From the NCBI RefSeq assembly GCF_000485795.1, contig NZ_AXZL01000054.1, positions 26,758 to 90,757 of the forward strand: 64,000 nucleotides of DNA, in the 5' to 3' direction. Source of the DNA: Shewanella decolorationis S12 (lineage in GTDB: Bacteria > Pseudomonadota > Gammaproteobacteria > Enterobacterales > Shewanellaceae). The notes under the pieces are model-generated. The model saw only the letters and a program-made list of their open reading frames with translations. It searched no databases and had not been told where the DNA came from. Both the position numbers and the translations under genes were made by a program. Of the stretch, positions 1-10,338 are shown in pieces. Numbering within the stretch: position 1 is the first letter of the stretch; each line of letters opens with the position of its first letter.

Positions 1-47
1 TGCTCGCGCGATGCAAGCCCTTGCCACCAAGTCCGCAAATTATCCAT
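1..47 (-). CDS. gspM: Type II secretion protein GspM, N-terminal fragment
   Basis: Only the first 15 complete codons lie in the window and the gene runs off the left edge. The ATG is at 47-45, one base after the gspL stop codon. The peptide begins MDNLRTWWQGLASRE, the short cytoplasmic segment with a WWQ motif that precedes the membrane helix in GspM proteins. GspM is an inner-membrane assembly-platform protein that pairs with GspL. The call rests on this short peptide and on its place in the conserved gsp order. Confidence 0.8.
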   Translation of the reverse strand, partial: MDNLRTWWQGLASRE

Positions 48-48
48 C

Positions 49-1236
49 TTATTTGCTCCTCAAGGTTAAGGTACTGGTGACCTGATCTTCACCGCTGTTC
101 ATCGTACCGCCATCCATTTGGAAACGACGGCCGACAATCTCTTTAAACTTCTCAATTTGCGCGTAATTCTTGGCCGTGACTTGCATACGGATTTCATTAC
201 GGGCGCTCTCAAATCTTAGGGTGTTTGGTTTCAGCTCGGGCACTTGTTTAAAGGCATCCTGTAAACCATCGAGCATCGCAAAAAACTCAGCACCACTACC
301 TTGCCCTTGGAGTGCGCGCAGTTGGCTTTCCATCTGCGAACGTAAATTCACGATGCGTGAATTCCCCGGCACCACTTGTTGGTAAATGGCTTCACTCTGC
401 GCCTTCAAATCGGCAATCTGACCATTCACCTGATGAATAGTTAAGCCCTTATTCACTAAGGACAAGACAATGGCAACACCTAACACGATTGCGGCATTTT
501 TCCATTGCAACAGATGCTTACTGTATTCACGCTTCGGCGTATACACACCCGTGAGTAAGTTGATGGGCGCATGTAAGATGCCACGCGCCAGTACCAACAT
601 AGGTAAATCGAGCGGTTGTGGCTTAAGCTCAACGCCGTCCAGTTCCATCTCAGTGTAACTGGCAACCGACACTTCGTCGGCCTGCGCCGTCAGTTGCTGC
701 ATCGCTACTGGCAGCCAAGGTAAAGGCAGACTGTGGCCGGTTCCTAATCCTGTACGCAGTAATAACTCGTTACCAAAACGCATGGCCGCCCATTGGCATT
801 CCTGCAATGGCAAGGCGAGGCAATCGGGCACGATACGCTTCACTTTTAAACCCGCTTCGGCCAAACAGCTGAGCCAAGTTTGCATTTGTTCATGGGCAAC
901 GGCCACCACACTGAGGGCATCGCCATTGCGTGGGCCAACGGTAAAGTGCATCGCATCCACATCATCGGCGATGGTTTCTTCCAGCATAAAAGGCAGGGCT
1001 TTTAAGGCTTGGCGTTGACCTTTTTCGGGCAGATTCACGCTGGTGAGCGTCATGGCGGAGGCTGGCACCAATACATCGATAGGCCGATTTCCCGCGCGCT
1101 CGGTTAAGGTTGATAAACCTTGGGCGTTGGCAAGTTCACCAGAGGCGATAATTTCTTGTTCTTGTTCGGACCAAACCAGCCAAGAGCATGCCTGCTCTGC
1201 GGTTCTGCCTAAGCGAATAAATAGCCGTTCACTCAC
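49..1236 (-). CDS. gspL: Type II secretion inner-membrane platform protein GspL
   Basis: This 395-residue protein fits GspL in length and layout. It has a large N-terminal cytoplasmic actin-like domain (about residues 1-240), one membrane helix (about 247-263, AAIVLGVAIVLSLVN) and a periplasmic ferredoxin-like domain. GspL recruits the GspE ATPase to the inner-membrane platform and contacts GspM. The start is a GTG with GGAG about ten bases upstream. gspK ends 48 bases before it and gspM follows after one base, so it sits mid-operon. Confidence 0.93.
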   Translation of the reverse strand: MSERLFIRLGRTAEQACSWLVWSEQEQEIIASGELANAQGLSTLTERAGNRPIDVLVPASAMTLTSVNLPEKGQRQALKALPFMLEETIADDVDAMHFTVGPRNGDALSVVAVAHEQMQTWLSCLAEAGLKVKRIVPDCLALPLQECQWAAMRFGNELLLRTGLGTGHSLPLPWLPVAMQQLTAQADEVSVASYTEMELDGVELKPQPLDLPMLVLARGILHAPINLLTGVYTPKREYSKHLLQWKNAAIVLGVAIVLSLVNKGLTIHQVNGQIADLKAQSEAIYQQVVPGNSRIVNLRSQMESQLRALQGQGSGAEFFAMLDGLQDAFKQVPELKPNTLRFESARNEIRMQVTAKNYAQIEKFKEIVGRRFQMDGGTMNSGEDQVTSTLTLRSK

Positions 1237-1284
1237 AGTTTTTCTCCACCAGCTTCCATCTTAAAAGATTGAGCTTGTTTGCTA

Positions 1285-2283
1285 TTATTTTTGTCCACCA
1301 AACTGACGGGTGAGCACATCCATTTTGTTACCGCTGCCCTTTTTGAGCACGCTCTCCATCCTAAAAATGGCGTTGTCGACCTTAGCGCCCGAGGCGAGGA
1401 GGAAGTACTGACTGTCCACCACAAAACTGGACTTCATCGCATCTTCCCACTTAATCGACCCCATTGAGGAGGATTCATAAAAATCATCGATCTTGGCAAA
1501 ACCATCGCCGGGGCGTTGGTTGATAATGCTTTCGGCCTCACCAACCGATATCTGATTATCCAGCATGGCCGCCAGCAGCGCCGCTTGCTCGACCTCTATG
1601 GTGTTCACGTTTAACAGTTGTCTGTCATTCCCTGGAATGACGCAAATATAAGGCAATAATTTCAGATAAATATCTTGGGTGTAACCTATCACCGCTCGCA
1701 GCTCACTCCTGTGATTCATCAGGGTATTCGCGGCGCGATATGGCACATTTCGCGCCTCGTACTCGGCGTCTTCAGCGCCATATGGGCTAGCGACTGTGTC
1801 CTCGTCGATATAATCCTTTAGGGTTTGAGTTAAATGATCTGCGGTAAAATCATCCATCCCTAAACTCACTAATAACGCTTTGTATTGCTTTGCCGCCAAC
1901 GGCAATTTAGGTTGACCATTTTCCACATCTTTTGTGGTGACGGACAAAGCATTTAAGTTAAAACACGAACGCATATCGGTGATCTTACCTGCAATCTCAC
2001 CATATTCCGCCGGAAACACCACGTCGCTCATGGCCCAATATTGTTGTTTGTGTACCCGGCCTTCCGAATCGTCCAAGTCTTGCTTGAGGATCTTCTTCGC
2101 CAGCTCTTCGGCAGAAATCGCATACCAATAGGCCTGATCGTACTGGGCTAAGTTTAAGGTGCGGCGCATCGACAACTGATTTCGGCTGGTAATATTGGTG
2201 GCGATAATCACCACCATGGCCACGATCAGCAACACCACAATCAGCGCGACGCCACGTTGTTTAGCAGGATTTCGCCTTATCAT
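1285..2283 (-). CDS. gspK: Type II secretion minor pseudopilin GspK
   Basis: GspK caps the pseudopilus tip together with GspI and GspJ. The 332-residue protein starts with a short basic leader ending in QRG, followed by the hydrophobic helix VALIVVLLIVAMVVIIA. As in other GspK proteins, the mature protein lacks the glutamate at position 5 seen in the other pseudopilins. The long C-terminal domain, much larger than in GspG-J, is typical of this subunit. Its ATG overlaps the gspJ stop codon (ATGA), which suggests translational coupling. Confidence 0.93.
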   Translation of the reverse strand: MIRRNPAKQRGVALIVVLLIVAMVVIIATNITSRNQLSMRRTLNLAQYDQAYWYAISAEELAKKILKQDLDDSEGRVHKQQYWAMSDVVFPAEYGEIAGKITDMRSCFNLNALSVTTKDVENGQPKLPLAAKQYKALLVSLGMDDFTADHLTQTLKDYIDEDTVASPYGAEDAEYEARNVPYRAANTLMNHRSELRAVIGYTQDIYLKLLPYICVIPGNDRQLLNVNTIEVEQAALLAAMLDNQISVGEAESIINQRPGDGFAKIDDFYESSSMGSIKWEDAMKSSFVVDSQYFLLASGAKVDNAIFRMESVLKKGSGNKMDVLTRQFGGQK

Positions 2284-3047
2284 GCGCCATCCTCATTTTC
2301 AGGGTCACCTTTGCCGGGGTCTTCTTCCCCGTTGCCCGAGCCATCGCCATTACTGTCTTGGTCGCCGTTGTCGTCTTTATTGTCATCGGCGTTGTCGTCT
2401 TTGTTGTCCTCATCATTGGATTTCTCTGGCGCCGCCGCGCCCAAGGGCAACATAAACTTACGCTGAATTTTGCCTAAGCCTTCAATCTCAATTTCCATTG
2501 CGATGGCTTTGGGTAACTTGGTCGCCTCGACCTTGCGTTCCCATTTGTCCTCCATAAAGAAGGAATACTCCACCGAGAGCACCTTATCAATAATCACTGT
2601 CTTCATTGGCTCGGCGCCAAATTCTGGCTCGGGATACGGAAAGTACCAACGCTCTAATTTTCCTTCTCGTACCACGTAAGCAACCGACTGAATGCTGCCA
2701 CGGGGCAATAAGCCGTCGGGGTTAAGCCAGCCTAAGCGGTAGAACACTAGGGCCTCTGACTCCGAATCTAAAATATCGTTACCCGTTTGGAACACTGTGG
2801 TACCACGGCCGCCTTCGAGTAATCTGGGGGTACGCGCCACCATCTGCCCAAGGTCGCGTTCAATGGCGCCAAAGCCCTGCTGCAGTGCCTTTAAACGCAC
2901 CGAGAAGTTACGGGTCACTTCATCGTTGGTCAACACAGTACTCAGCACCGCATTGGCGGCTAAACCTAACATGGCAAAAATCGCAATCGCGATCAGCATT
3001 TCCAGGAGGGTAAATCCCTTATGAGCCTTAGTTTGTTTTAAGGACAT
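2280..3047 (-). CDS. gspJ: Type II secretion minor pseudopilin GspJ with acidic tail
   Basis: The 255-residue protein has a type IV prepilin leader (KG before FTLLEMLIAIAIF, with Glu5 present) and the GspJ body. GspJ forms the pseudopilus tip complex with GspI and GspK after processing by the prepilin peptidase. The last ~45 residues, from about position 210, form a low-complexity tail of Asp, Glu, Asn, Gly and Lys that ordinary GspJ proteins (around 200 residues) lack. The gene overlaps gspI by 20 bases and gspK by 4 bases. Confidence 0.93.
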   Translation of the reverse strand: MSLKQTKAHKGFTLLEMLIAIAIFAMLGLAANAVLSTVLTNDEVTRNFSVRLKALQQGFGAIERDLGQMVARTPRLLEGGRGTTVFQTGNDILDSESEALVFYRLGWLNPDGLLPRGSIQSVAYVVREGKLERWYFPYPEPEFGAEPMKTVIIDKVLSVEYSFFMEDKWERKVEATKLPKAIAMEIEIEGLGKIQRKFMLPLGAAAPEKSNDEDNKDDNADDNKDDNGDQDSNGDGSGNGEEDPGKGDPENEDGA

Positions 3048-3396
3048 AACTGCTCACTTGTGCTGCAATACGCTGATAACGCTCATCTTCACTGACACTA
3101 ATGCGGATCATACGAAAGTTATCGTCGGTGGTTTTCACCACTTCCTTTCGCCAGTACCAATCCTTACCCGCGAGTTCTACTTGCCCTTCTTTTTTGCCTA
3201 ATTCGGGAAATTGCGGATCAAGTCTGGCATCCACCATTTGGTTATCAGCCACCCATTGGGCAAGGGTGCGCGACTCCAGAATCGGCATGTTCGCCATCTG
3301 CTCACCCAAGCTTTTGGTTATAGAGACGGCGGCAATGGCAAATACCGCCAAGGCCACAATGACTTCGAGTAGGGTCATCCCCTTAGCGTATTTCAT
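3028..3396 (-). CDS. gspI: Type II secretion minor pseudopilin GspI
   Basis: This 122-residue pseudopilin has the leader MKYAKG, then MTLLEVIVALAVFAIAA with Glu5. That matches GspI in length and in the Met at +1 often seen in this subunit. GspI starts the tip complex of the pseudopilus. The ATG at 3396 overlaps the end of gspH by 14 bases, and the 3' end overlaps gspJ by 20 bases, so the minor pseudopilins form a tightly coupled translation block. Confidence 0.92.
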   Translation of the reverse strand: MKYAKGMTLLEVIVALAVFAIAAVSITKSLGEQMANMPILESRTLAQWVADNQMVDARLDPQFPELGKKEGQVELAGKDWYWRKEVVKTTDDNFRMIRISVSEDERYQRIAAQVSSYVLKTN

Positions 3397-3955
3397 CAGG
3401 TCGCCCTAGGGTTAAACGGCCAAGGGCATCGCCTACGACTAACACATCGAGTGGCCCTTTGTCGGTCTTAGTCATAAAGCTCAGCTCGAAAGCGCTCATT
3501 TCACCGCTCGGCAATAGCAAAATCTGCGGCTCTGGATGCTTTTTCTTATCTTCCGCAGAAGGCTCGATTAAGGGCTCGTCGAACCACGACTCGTCCTTCT
3601 CATCCTCCTGCACTAAGGGTAAACCGTCGAGCACTAGGTTCAACACGACGCCGGGCTCCATTTGTTTTTCAGACAGAATTCTGTCCTTCTCCAATGGATG
3701 CCATTTACCATCTTTATAATAAACAAACTGATAGCCGGTTTTTTCCACCACGATACCGATAAATTGACCGCTTAATACGGTTTCATCCAGCACTAATTCT
3801 GTGGCGGCGATAAATTGCTGCGCGTTTTTTTCCAGTGCCTGTTGTGGACCTGAATTGCCAATAGACATAGTCACCGCCGCGGCGGTGAGTCCCATTAACA
3901 AAATCACCAGCATCACCTCCATCAAGGTGAAGCCGGCGTGGCGCAGCGTTAACAT
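3383..3955 (-). CDS. gspH: Type II secretion minor pseudopilin GspH
   Basis: I start this gene at the ATG at 3955, giving 190 residues that begin MLTLRHAG, then FTLMEVMLVILLMG. This leader matches prepilin peptidase substrates and begins one base after the gspG stop codon. A longer reading that starts inside gspG would bury the leader and is unlikely. GspH is a minor pseudopilin below the tip complex. An acidic, charged stretch lies near the middle (around DEKDESWFDE). Confidence 0.92.
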   Translation of the reverse strand: MLTLRHAGFTLMEVMLVILLMGLTAAAVTMSIGNSGPQQALEKNAQQFIAATELVLDETVLSGQFIGIVVEKTGYQFVYYKDGKWHPLEKDRILSEKQMEPGVVLNLVLDGLPLVQEDEKDESWFDEPLIEPSAEDKKKHPEPQILLLPSGEMSAFELSFMTKTDKGPLDVLVVGDALGRLTLGRPDEIR

Positions 3956-3956
3956 C

Positions 3957-4391
3957 TTATTGGAAGTTCTGTAAGTTCCAGTTACCGATATCATCCTCGG
4001 TACCTGGTTGACCATCTGGGCCTGCACTAAAGATATCTAACTTGCTGTTTTCGCCAGGGCTTAACAGTAAGTAGTTATTACGCCATGGATCCTGTGGTAA
4101 ACGCTTCACATAGCCTTCTTCACGGTAGTTACGTGGCTCGGGTGAAATCGTTGGTTTTTGCACTAAGGCTTCTAAACCTTGTTCGGTCGTTGGATAAACA
4201 CCGTTATCTAACTTGTACATATCTAAGGCGTTTTCGAGCGCTACTATGTCAGATACCGCTTTCTGTTGGTCGGCTTTATCTTTGTTACCCATCAGGTTTG
4301 GCACCACCATAGACGCCAAAATACCGAGGATAACGATTACCACCATCACTTCGAGTAAGGTAAAACCCTTGTGTTTTTTGTTCATTTGCAT
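3957..4391 (-). CDS. gspG: Type II secretion major pseudopilin GspG
   Basis: GspG builds the shaft of the periplasmic pseudopilus. The 144-residue protein has the leader MQMNKKHKG and the N-terminal helix FTLLEVMVVIVILGILA. Its C-terminal region contains a DGQPGTEDDIGNW motif like the calcium-binding loop of GspG. AGGAGAT lies about ten bases before the ATG at 4391. A second ATG two codons later would give an equally good leader. A 74-base gap separates it from gspF. Confidence 0.96.
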   Translation of the reverse strand: MQMNKKHKGFTLLEVMVVIVILGILASMVVPNLMGNKDKADQQKAVSDIVALENALDMYKLDNGVYPTTEQGLEALVQKPTISPEPRNYREEGYVKRLPQDPWRNNYLLLSPGENSKLDIFSAGPDGQPGTEDDIGNWNLQNFQ

Positions 4392-4465
4392 CGACTACAT
4401 CTCCTAAAAAACCTGTGCCATTCTCAGTTTGATAACTGCAAGGCAATAATCCATAAATTTAAAAA

Positions 4466-5689
4466 CTAGCCACTAATCAAATTGTTCAGTGCCAAGATTG
4501 GCTGCAGAATAGCCATCACGATAAAAAGAACAACCCCCGCCATACTTACCACTAACATGGGTTCGAAAATCCCGAGGGCAAGTGTAACATTACTCTCGAA
4601 CTCCCTATCCTGGTTATCCGCAGCACGCTCGAGCATGTCTTCGAGCTGACCACTCTTCTCCCCCGAGGCGATCATATATAACATCATCGCTGGGAATAGC
4701 TTAGTATTAGTCAACGCTGTACTTAGGCTAGTTCCTTCCCGTACGCGCGCCGTTGCATCATCTACCGCAGCCCGTACCCGCACATTTTGCAACACTTCAC
4801 TTGCAATGCGCATCCCATCTAACAAAGGCACCGAACTGGCAGATAAAATACTTAAGGTACGGGCAAAACGTGCGGTATTGAGTCCTTTACTCACTCGACC
4901 AATCACCGGCATTTTCAGCAAAAACGTATGGTATTTCATCTTGAAAATCGGTGACTTGAGTAGACGCTGGAAAACTACCAGCAGAATACCGATCGCCAAG
5001 ATAACAAGCAGGCCATAGTGTTGGACAAAGTCCGAGGCGGCAATTAAGAAGCGGGTCGTCGCGGGTAACTCAGCGCCCATATGCTCAAATTGGCCAACCA
5101 CTTTTGGCACCACGGCAGCCAATAACACTGATACCACCCCAATGGCCACTATCGTTAGCATAATGGGATAAATCATCGCCTGTTGCAGTTTCGACTTAAG
5201 CTGCTGACGACGTTCGGTGTAGTCGGCTAAGCGGTTTAGTACTACTTCCAAGTGACCCGATTTTTCACCCGAAGCCACCATAGCGCGGTACAAGTCATCG
5301 AAAATATGCGGAAATTCGGCAAGAGAGTCGGCCAGACTATAGCCTTCCACCACGCGGGAGCGCACTGCCATGATCATGCTGGCGAGACGCGCCTTCTCAC
5401 ATTGCTGGCCCACAGCCTTGAGACATTCCTCAATCGGTAAACCCGCCGCGACCAGTGTGGCGATTTGACGGGTGATCAGCGCTAATTCCGCCACCGAAAT
5501 CCCGCGTTTAAAGGGCGAGAATCCCGCACCTTTCGCCTTAGCCTCCTTTTCGGTGACCGGCAGAATGTCCAGCGGCATCAAGCGTTGGTCACGCAGCTGA
5601 CTACGGGCATGTCTGGCGGTATCCGCCTCAATCACCCCTTTAAGCTGTTTTCCCTTGGCGTCCAGCGCCTTATATTCAAATGCTGGCAT
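4466..5689 (-). CDS. gspF: Type II secretion inner-membrane protein GspF
   Basis: GspF is the polytopic core of the inner-membrane platform and contacts the GspE ATPase. The 407-residue protein has two homologous cytoplasmic T2SSF domains (about residues 70-195 and 275-395). Each carries a SGEKSGHLE or SGEKSGQLE motif, and hydrophobic helices lie near 170-190, 220-240 and at the C-terminus. The start at 5689 has TAAGCT spacing after the gspE stop, only three bases away, which implies coupled translation. Confidence 0.96.
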   Translation of the reverse strand: MPAFEYKALDAKGKQLKGVIEADTARHARSQLRDQRLMPLDILPVTEKEAKAKGAGFSPFKRGISVAELALITRQIATLVAAGLPIEECLKAVGQQCEKARLASMIMAVRSRVVEGYSLADSLAEFPHIFDDLYRAMVASGEKSGHLEVVLNRLADYTERRQQLKSKLQQAMIYPIMLTIVAIGVVSVLLAAVVPKVVGQFEHMGAELPATTRFLIAASDFVQHYGLLVILAIGILLVVFQRLLKSPIFKMKYHTFLLKMPVIGRVSKGLNTARFARTLSILSASSVPLLDGMRIASEVLQNVRVRAAVDDATARVREGTSLSTALTNTKLFPAMMLYMIASGEKSGQLEDMLERAADNQDREFESNVTLALGIFEPMLVVSMAGVVLFIVMAILQPILALNNLISG

Positions 5690-5692
5690 AGC

Positions 5693-7258
5693 TTACTCCT
5701 CGCGGGTCACCCTTAGGACTTCTTCCAGAGTGGTGATACCTGAGAGCACCTTGCTCATGCCATCGTGGCGGATGCTTGGCACCGACTGGCGGATATATTT
5801 CTCAATCGCCAGTTCGCCACGTCCACCATGAATAAGCTCGCGCACATTATCATCGACCAGCAACAACTCATGGATACCCGTACGACCACGGTAGCCGCTG
5901 TTACCGCAGGCCTTACAGCCATTGGCGCGGTAAATATGGCGCTGATCATCTGCAGTAATACCAAGCAGCTCGCGCTCACGCTCATCGGGCACATGCTCTG
6001 TTTTACATTTTGGACAAAGTGTACGGATTAAGCGCTGGGCTAATACCCCGAGCAAACTCGATGAGACTAAGAAAGGCTCTACGCCCATGTCCTGCAAACG
6101 GGTAATCGCGCCCGAGGCCGTGTTGGTATGCAGGGTGGAAATCACTAAGTGACCGGTCAAAGATGCCTGTACCGCAATTTGGGCGGTTTCTAGGTCACGG
6201 ATTTCCCCGATCATCACTACATCCGGGTCTTGACGCAGAATCGCCCGAAGACCACGGGCAAAGGTCATGTCCGCCTTAGTGTTCACTTGGGTTTGACCAA
6301 TGCCTTCTAACTCATATTCGATGGGGTCTTCAACGGTTAAGATATTGGTATCTTTAGAGTTAATTTCTGTAAGACCCGCGTACAGCGTGGTACTCTTACC
6401 CGAACCTGTAGGGCCTGTCACCAGAATAATGCCGTGTGGACGACGGATAAGCTCATCGAACTGGGCACGGATACTGTCGGTCATCCCCAGTTGTTTTAAG
6501 TCCAAATTGCCAGCATTTTTATCTAACAGACGCAGCACCACACGCTCGCCATGGCTTGATGGCATGGTCGATACCCGCACGTCCACCGCACGACCCGCAA
6601 TCCGCAGCGAAATACGGCCGTCTTGTGGTACACGTTTCTCGGCGATATCGAGACGCGCCATGACCTTAATCCGCGACACCAACAAGGATGACAGCTTACG
6701 GTTCGGCTTAAGCACTTCCTTCAACACACCGTCGATACGGAAACGCACGACCAACTGCTTCTCGTAGGTTTCGATATGGATATCCGAGGCTTCTTCTTTA
6801 ATCGCTTCAGATAACAAGGCGTTAATCAGCTTGATAATAGGCGCATCGTCATCGCCTTCCAGTAGATCTTCGGTTTGCGGCAGTTCTTCGGCGAGGGTGA
6901 ATAAATCCATCTCGTTGCCAATGTCTTCCATCAGCTGCTGCGCTTCGGAGGAGTTGGCTTGATAGGCCTGAGTTAATTTCGCCTCAAACTTGCCCGGTTC
7001 GAGCAATACCAACGGCAAATCCGCGCCCGAGTAGCGGCGCGCTTCGAGCATGGCCGCTAATGGGGTTTGGGCGGTATAAAACAGGTTCAAGGCGCCATCA
7101 TCGCCATAGGCTAAAATCACTTCATGGCGGTGGGCAAAGGCAAAGGGTAAACGCTCTTTGCTGCTAGAGCGAAATACCTCATCACCTTCGGCTTCAAGAC
7201 CTAGTTCGTTAGAAACTAGGCTTAAATCCTCGACTTGGGTTACTTGTATTTCACTCAT
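5693..7258 (-). CDS. gspE: Type II secretion ATPase GspE
   Basis: GspE is the cytoplasmic hexameric ATPase that powers pseudopilus assembly. In this 521-residue protein the Walker A motif GPTGSGKST is at residues 282-290. The Asp box and Walker B region follow ([12 protein letters not shown], about 344-355), then the His box (STLHTN, about 374-379). A zinc-binding tetracysteine is formed by C415, C418, C448 and C451. All expected catalytic elements are present. The ATG overlaps the gspD stop by four bases (ATGA). Confidence 0.97.
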   Translation of the reverse strand: MSEIQVTQVEDLSLVSNELGLEAEGDEVFRSSSKERLPFAFAHRHEVILAYGDDGALNLFYTAQTPLAAMLEARRYSGADLPLVLLEPGKFEAKLTQAYQANSSEAQQLMEDIGNEMDLFTLAEELPQTEDLLEGDDDAPIIKLINALLSEAIKEEASDIHIETYEKQLVVRFRIDGVLKEVLKPNRKLSSLLVSRIKVMARLDIAEKRVPQDGRISLRIAGRAVDVRVSTMPSSHGERVVLRLLDKNAGNLDLKQLGMTDSIRAQFDELIRRPHGIILVTGPTGSGKSTTLYAGLTEINSKDTNILTVEDPIEYELEGIGQTQVNTKADMTFARGLRAILRQDPDVVMIGEIRDLETAQIAVQASLTGHLVISTLHTNTASGAITRLQDMGVEPFLVSSSLLGVLAQRLIRTLCPKCKTEHVPDERERELLGITADDQRHIYRANGCKACGNSGYRGRTGIHELLLVDDNVRELIHGGRGELAIEKYIRQSVPSIRHDGMSKVLSGITTLEEVLRVTREE

Positions 7259-9369
7259 TGTGTTTTGTCTTTGTTCTTGTTTTCATCCAGCGACTTGAGG
7301 GTCGAGTCCGTTTTACGCATCTGAGTTTCTAGACCTTTACCTTCTTTGTAACGATCCAAAATATCGTTTACTTCCGGTGGCACGTACTCAGACTGATTCC
7401 ATTCTTCCAAGATTGGCACTTGAGTATTCGGCATTAAGTTCACGCCACGCTCTTGCTGCTCAAGTTGTAATGCTCTGAAATAATTGTATTTACGGCCTGC
7501 AATACCTTCCATAGTCACACCATCACGGATAATGGTGGGCTTGATAAAGATCATCAGGTTCTTTTTGGTCTTCTTACTAGAAGACGACTTGAATAGATGG
7601 CCAAGTACCGGAATATCACCGAGGAATGGCACTTTCTGCACGCTTTCTTGGACTTCTTCGTTAATCAAACCACCGAGCACCACGATTTGTCCTGAGTCGG
7701 CCATTACAGTGGTGGTTAAACGGCGAGTCGCGAAGGAGATATCTACACCCGTGTTACCGTTTACGCCCGAGACTTCTTGCTCAATCGCAAGCTTAACCGC
7801 GTTGCCTTCGTTGATCTGAGGCACCACTTTTAACTTCACCCCAACCTCTTTCCGTTCAACGGTTTGGAATGGGTTACTGTTGTTTGAGCTGGCGGTAGAA
7901 CCCGTCAGAATCGGCACTTCGTCACCGACGATAAACGAGGCTTCTTGGTTATCCAACGTCGTAATCGAAGGTGTTGCCAGTACGTTTGAGTTGGTATCGG
8001 CCGACACAGCTTGAACTAGGGCGCCAAAGTCGCCCATGGCCACGCCCCACGCCATACCATTCACTTTACCTAAGGCTTGGGCGAGTAAAGTAACATCGCC
8101 TTTAGTATCTGGGTTTTTACCGATCACTTCCCCCGTACTAGGGTTGGTAATATAAGTCCCTTCTTTATCTTGTGCCTGCCAAATACCAGCGCCAATTTCA
8201 CCAATCGTTGGGCCTAAGTTATTAAACTGAGTTCCACCGCCCGCTTTAGCGGCCCATTGCACGCCAAAGCCGACGTTATCGCCTTCAGCGACTTCCACGA
8301 TAATGGCTTCTACTAATACTTGGGCGCGGCGAATATCGAGTTGGTTGATCACGCTTTCAATAGTGCGCATTTGGTCTGGCTCAGCACTGATCACTAAGGC
8401 GTTGGTATCAGTGTGGGCCATAATGTTGATTTCATTACGGCGTTTGCCACTACCTCCGGCTTGAGCACTCGGATCTTTTTCGCCCTCAAGCTTTTGCGCA
8501 AATCCGGTCAGTACTTCAACTAAGTCTTCGGCCTTGGCGTAGCGTAAATAACGTACCTTAGTATTGCCCGTGCTGGCTTGCTCCGCATCGAGGCGGTGGA
8601 TAAGCTCAACCACGCGTTGGCGGCTCTTTTCATCACCACTGACCACCACGGCGTTAATACGCTCGTCGGCAACCACCTTGGGCGCTTGCCCAGGGAGCTG
8701 TGCTTGGTTAGCGGTCGCGCGGTAAAGGGTATCGATAATTCGCACCATTTCTCCCGCAGATGCGTATTCGAGTGGCACCACTTGTACCGAGGTATCGCCC
8801 TGCTTATCTACACGGCGAACAATTTCAACTAACTTGTTAACTACCGCGGCGCGGCCAGATAGCATCAACACGTTTGAAGGATCGTAGTTCACTACGTTAC
8901 CGCCACCAGCGTTATCGTTTAGCTGACGTAATAACGGCGCTAATTGCTTGGCTTCGGTGTTATACAACGCCACGATGCGAGTGACCATTTCATCGCCTAA
9001 ACCTGGGTCGTTGTCGTTGGCAACACGAATAGCCGCGGTTTTCGCGTCTTTGTCTTTGATAACCTTGATGACGTTGTTTTCCATCTCGACGATGGCATAA
9101 CCGTATACTTGCAGCACGTTGAGGAAGAATTGGTAATACTGCTCATCGTTGAGCAGATCGTAACTGCGCACGTTGATCTTGCCGCGAATGGTCGGGTCAA
9201 CAATGATGGTTTTATTCAGGTTTTTACCAACAATGTTGATAAATTCTTGGATATCAGTGCCTTTAAAGTTGGCCGCATATTGTTCAGACCAAACAAATTG
9301 CGAGGTCAGCATAGTGGCGCCAGCCACAACTCCAGCAATCAGTTTGCGTCGAATCCGTTTGTTATTCAT
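7255..9369 (-). CDS. gspD: Type II secretion outer-membrane secretin GspD
   Basis: GspD forms the outer-membrane channel for folded cargo. The 704-residue protein has a signal peptide (cleavage near SQFVWS-EQ), N0-N3 periplasmic ring domains (about 30-330), and a secretin C-domain containing the VPILTGS and [14 protein letters not shown] motifs. The length and domain order fit a type II secretin. The strong site GAGGAAAG precedes the ATG at 9369. The gene follows gspC after 24 bases. Confidence 0.97.
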   Translation of the reverse strand: MNNKRIRRKLIAGVVAGATMLTSQFVWSEQYAANFKGTDIQEFINIVGKNLNKTIIVDPTIRGKINVRSYDLLNDEQYYQFFLNVLQVYGYAIVEMENNVIKVIKDKDAKTAAIRVANDNDPGLGDEMVTRIVALYNTEAKQLAPLLRQLNDNAGGGNVVNYDPSNVLMLSGRAAVVNKLVEIVRRVDKQGDTSVQVVPLEYASAGEMVRIIDTLYRATANQAQLPGQAPKVVADERINAVVVSGDEKSRQRVVELIHRLDAEQASTGNTKVRYLRYAKAEDLVEVLTGFAQKLEGEKDPSAQAGGSGKRRNEINIMAHTDTNALVISAEPDQMRTIESVINQLDIRRAQVLVEAIIVEVAEGDNVGFGVQWAAKAGGGTQFNNLGPTIGEIGAGIWQAQDKEGTYITNPSTGEVIGKNPDTKGDVTLLAQALGKVNGMAWGVAMGDFGALVQAVSADTNSNVLATPSITTLDNQEASFIVGDEVPILTGSTASSNNSNPFQTVERKEVGVKLKVVPQINEGNAVKLAIEQEVSGVNGNTGVDISFATRRLTTTVMADSGQIVVLGGLINEEVQESVQKVPFLGDIPVLGHLFKSSSSKKTKKNLMIFIKPTIIRDGVTMEGIAGRKYNYFRALQLEQQERGVNLMPNTQVPILEEWNQSEYVPPEVNDILDRYKEGKGLETQMRKTDSTLKSLDENKNKDKTQ

Positions 9370-9393
9370 TATTTTACTTTCCTCTAACGCGTG

Positions 9394-10320
9394 TTATTGC
9401 GGCAAACTAAACATGATTTCAACCAATTGTCCTTCCCGCTCAACCATAACAGAAACTTCAGTTAATTCAGGCAATTGACTCATCATTTCTAACGCCTGAC
9501 TCATCACAGTCAGGTCGTAACCATTAATCGATTTAGCAAGGTCATTGGGTTTAAAGCCCGCTTGCTTAAAAAGGTTCACATCTTTACCTGGGTTTAGACG
9601 ATAGCCCACTACGCTTTCGCCCTGTCTGACAGGAGAAATCGCGATGTAATCGGTAATTTTGCTGGGGTCGGCTAAGAGTTCGCTGCGGGATTCGGCCAGC
9701 TCTTGGGAGATTTCAGTATTTTTGCGTTGATCGACGCGGCTAACCACTTCGGCCTTTTCACTCTTAGCTTTTTGTAATTGCTGATTCGCAGGGCTTTGGC
9801 TGGTGTAAACCAGACCATCGAGCATCAGGGTCTCGTAACGGCCTGCGTTAGTGATGATAATCCGGTCGGCATAGACTTCTTTTAGCGACGCCGAAGTGCC
9901 TTTAATCTTATCGCCTAGGCTGTAGGTTTCTTGGCTGCCGCTGGACTCGATAATCGCGAGGCCTTTTTGATCAGCGGTCGAAGCCACTACACCCGTTAAT
10001 TGAATAGATAATGATGTCTTAGGCGCATCGGTCACAGTCTCAACCACTTCCACTTTAGGTTTATCCGCTTTGGCATCGACTTTACCGAAAAGCGCAAGCT
10101 GCTGTAATCCAGCAAGATCGACTTGTCCGGCCCCCTTACCCGTCGTTGTGACAGCCGTAGGAGACCAAGCAGTTGGAGAAGATGAACTAGGTACAAGTTT
10201 CCATGTAATTTGCGCGGCTAAGAGTAAACTCAGAATAAAACCACACCAGAAAACAATCTGACTCAATGGCTTATGCGGAATACCTGCAGCTTTTGCGATA
10301 ACTTTATCTAATAAATCCAT
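9394..10320 (-). CDS. gspC: Type II secretion protein GspC
   Basis: GspC links the inner-membrane platform to the secretin and helps select cargo. I start at the ATG at 10320 (308 residues, MDLLDKVIAKAAG), with GAGGG about eleven bases upstream. An in-frame TTG at 10338 lacks such a site. One membrane helix is at about residues 24-42, followed by the homology region (about 120-180) and a PDZ-like C-terminal domain. This is the first gene of the gsp operon and is divergent from hslR. Confidence 0.95.
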   Translation of the reverse strand: MDLLDKVIAKAAGIPHKPLSQIVFWCGFILSLLLAAQITWKLVPSSSSPTAWSPTAVTTTGKGAGQVDLAGLQQLALFGKVDAKADKPKVEVVETVTDAPKTSLSIQLTGVVASTADQKGLAIIESSGSQETYSLGDKIKGTSASLKEVYADRIIITNAGRYETLMLDGLVYTSQSPANQQLQKAKSEKAEVVSRVDQRKNTEISQELAESRSELLADPSKITDYIAISPVRQGESVVGYRLNPGKDVNLFKQAGFKPNDLAKSINGYDLTVMSQALEMMSQLPELTEVSVMVEREGQLVEIMFSLPQ

Positions 10321-10338
10321 ATTTATGTGGACCCTCAA

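Noticed and set aside
2195..2466. Ser/Leu/Pro-rich plus-strand frames
   Set aside because: They are reverse readings of the acidic GspJ tail codons, not genes.
3383..4027. Longer GspH starting at 4027
   Set aside because: It would extend into gspG and place 24 residues before the prepilin leader, which prepilin peptidase substrates do not have.
6300..6767. Plus-strand reading frame of 155 residues
   Set aside because: It is antisense to the conserved ATPase core of gspE.
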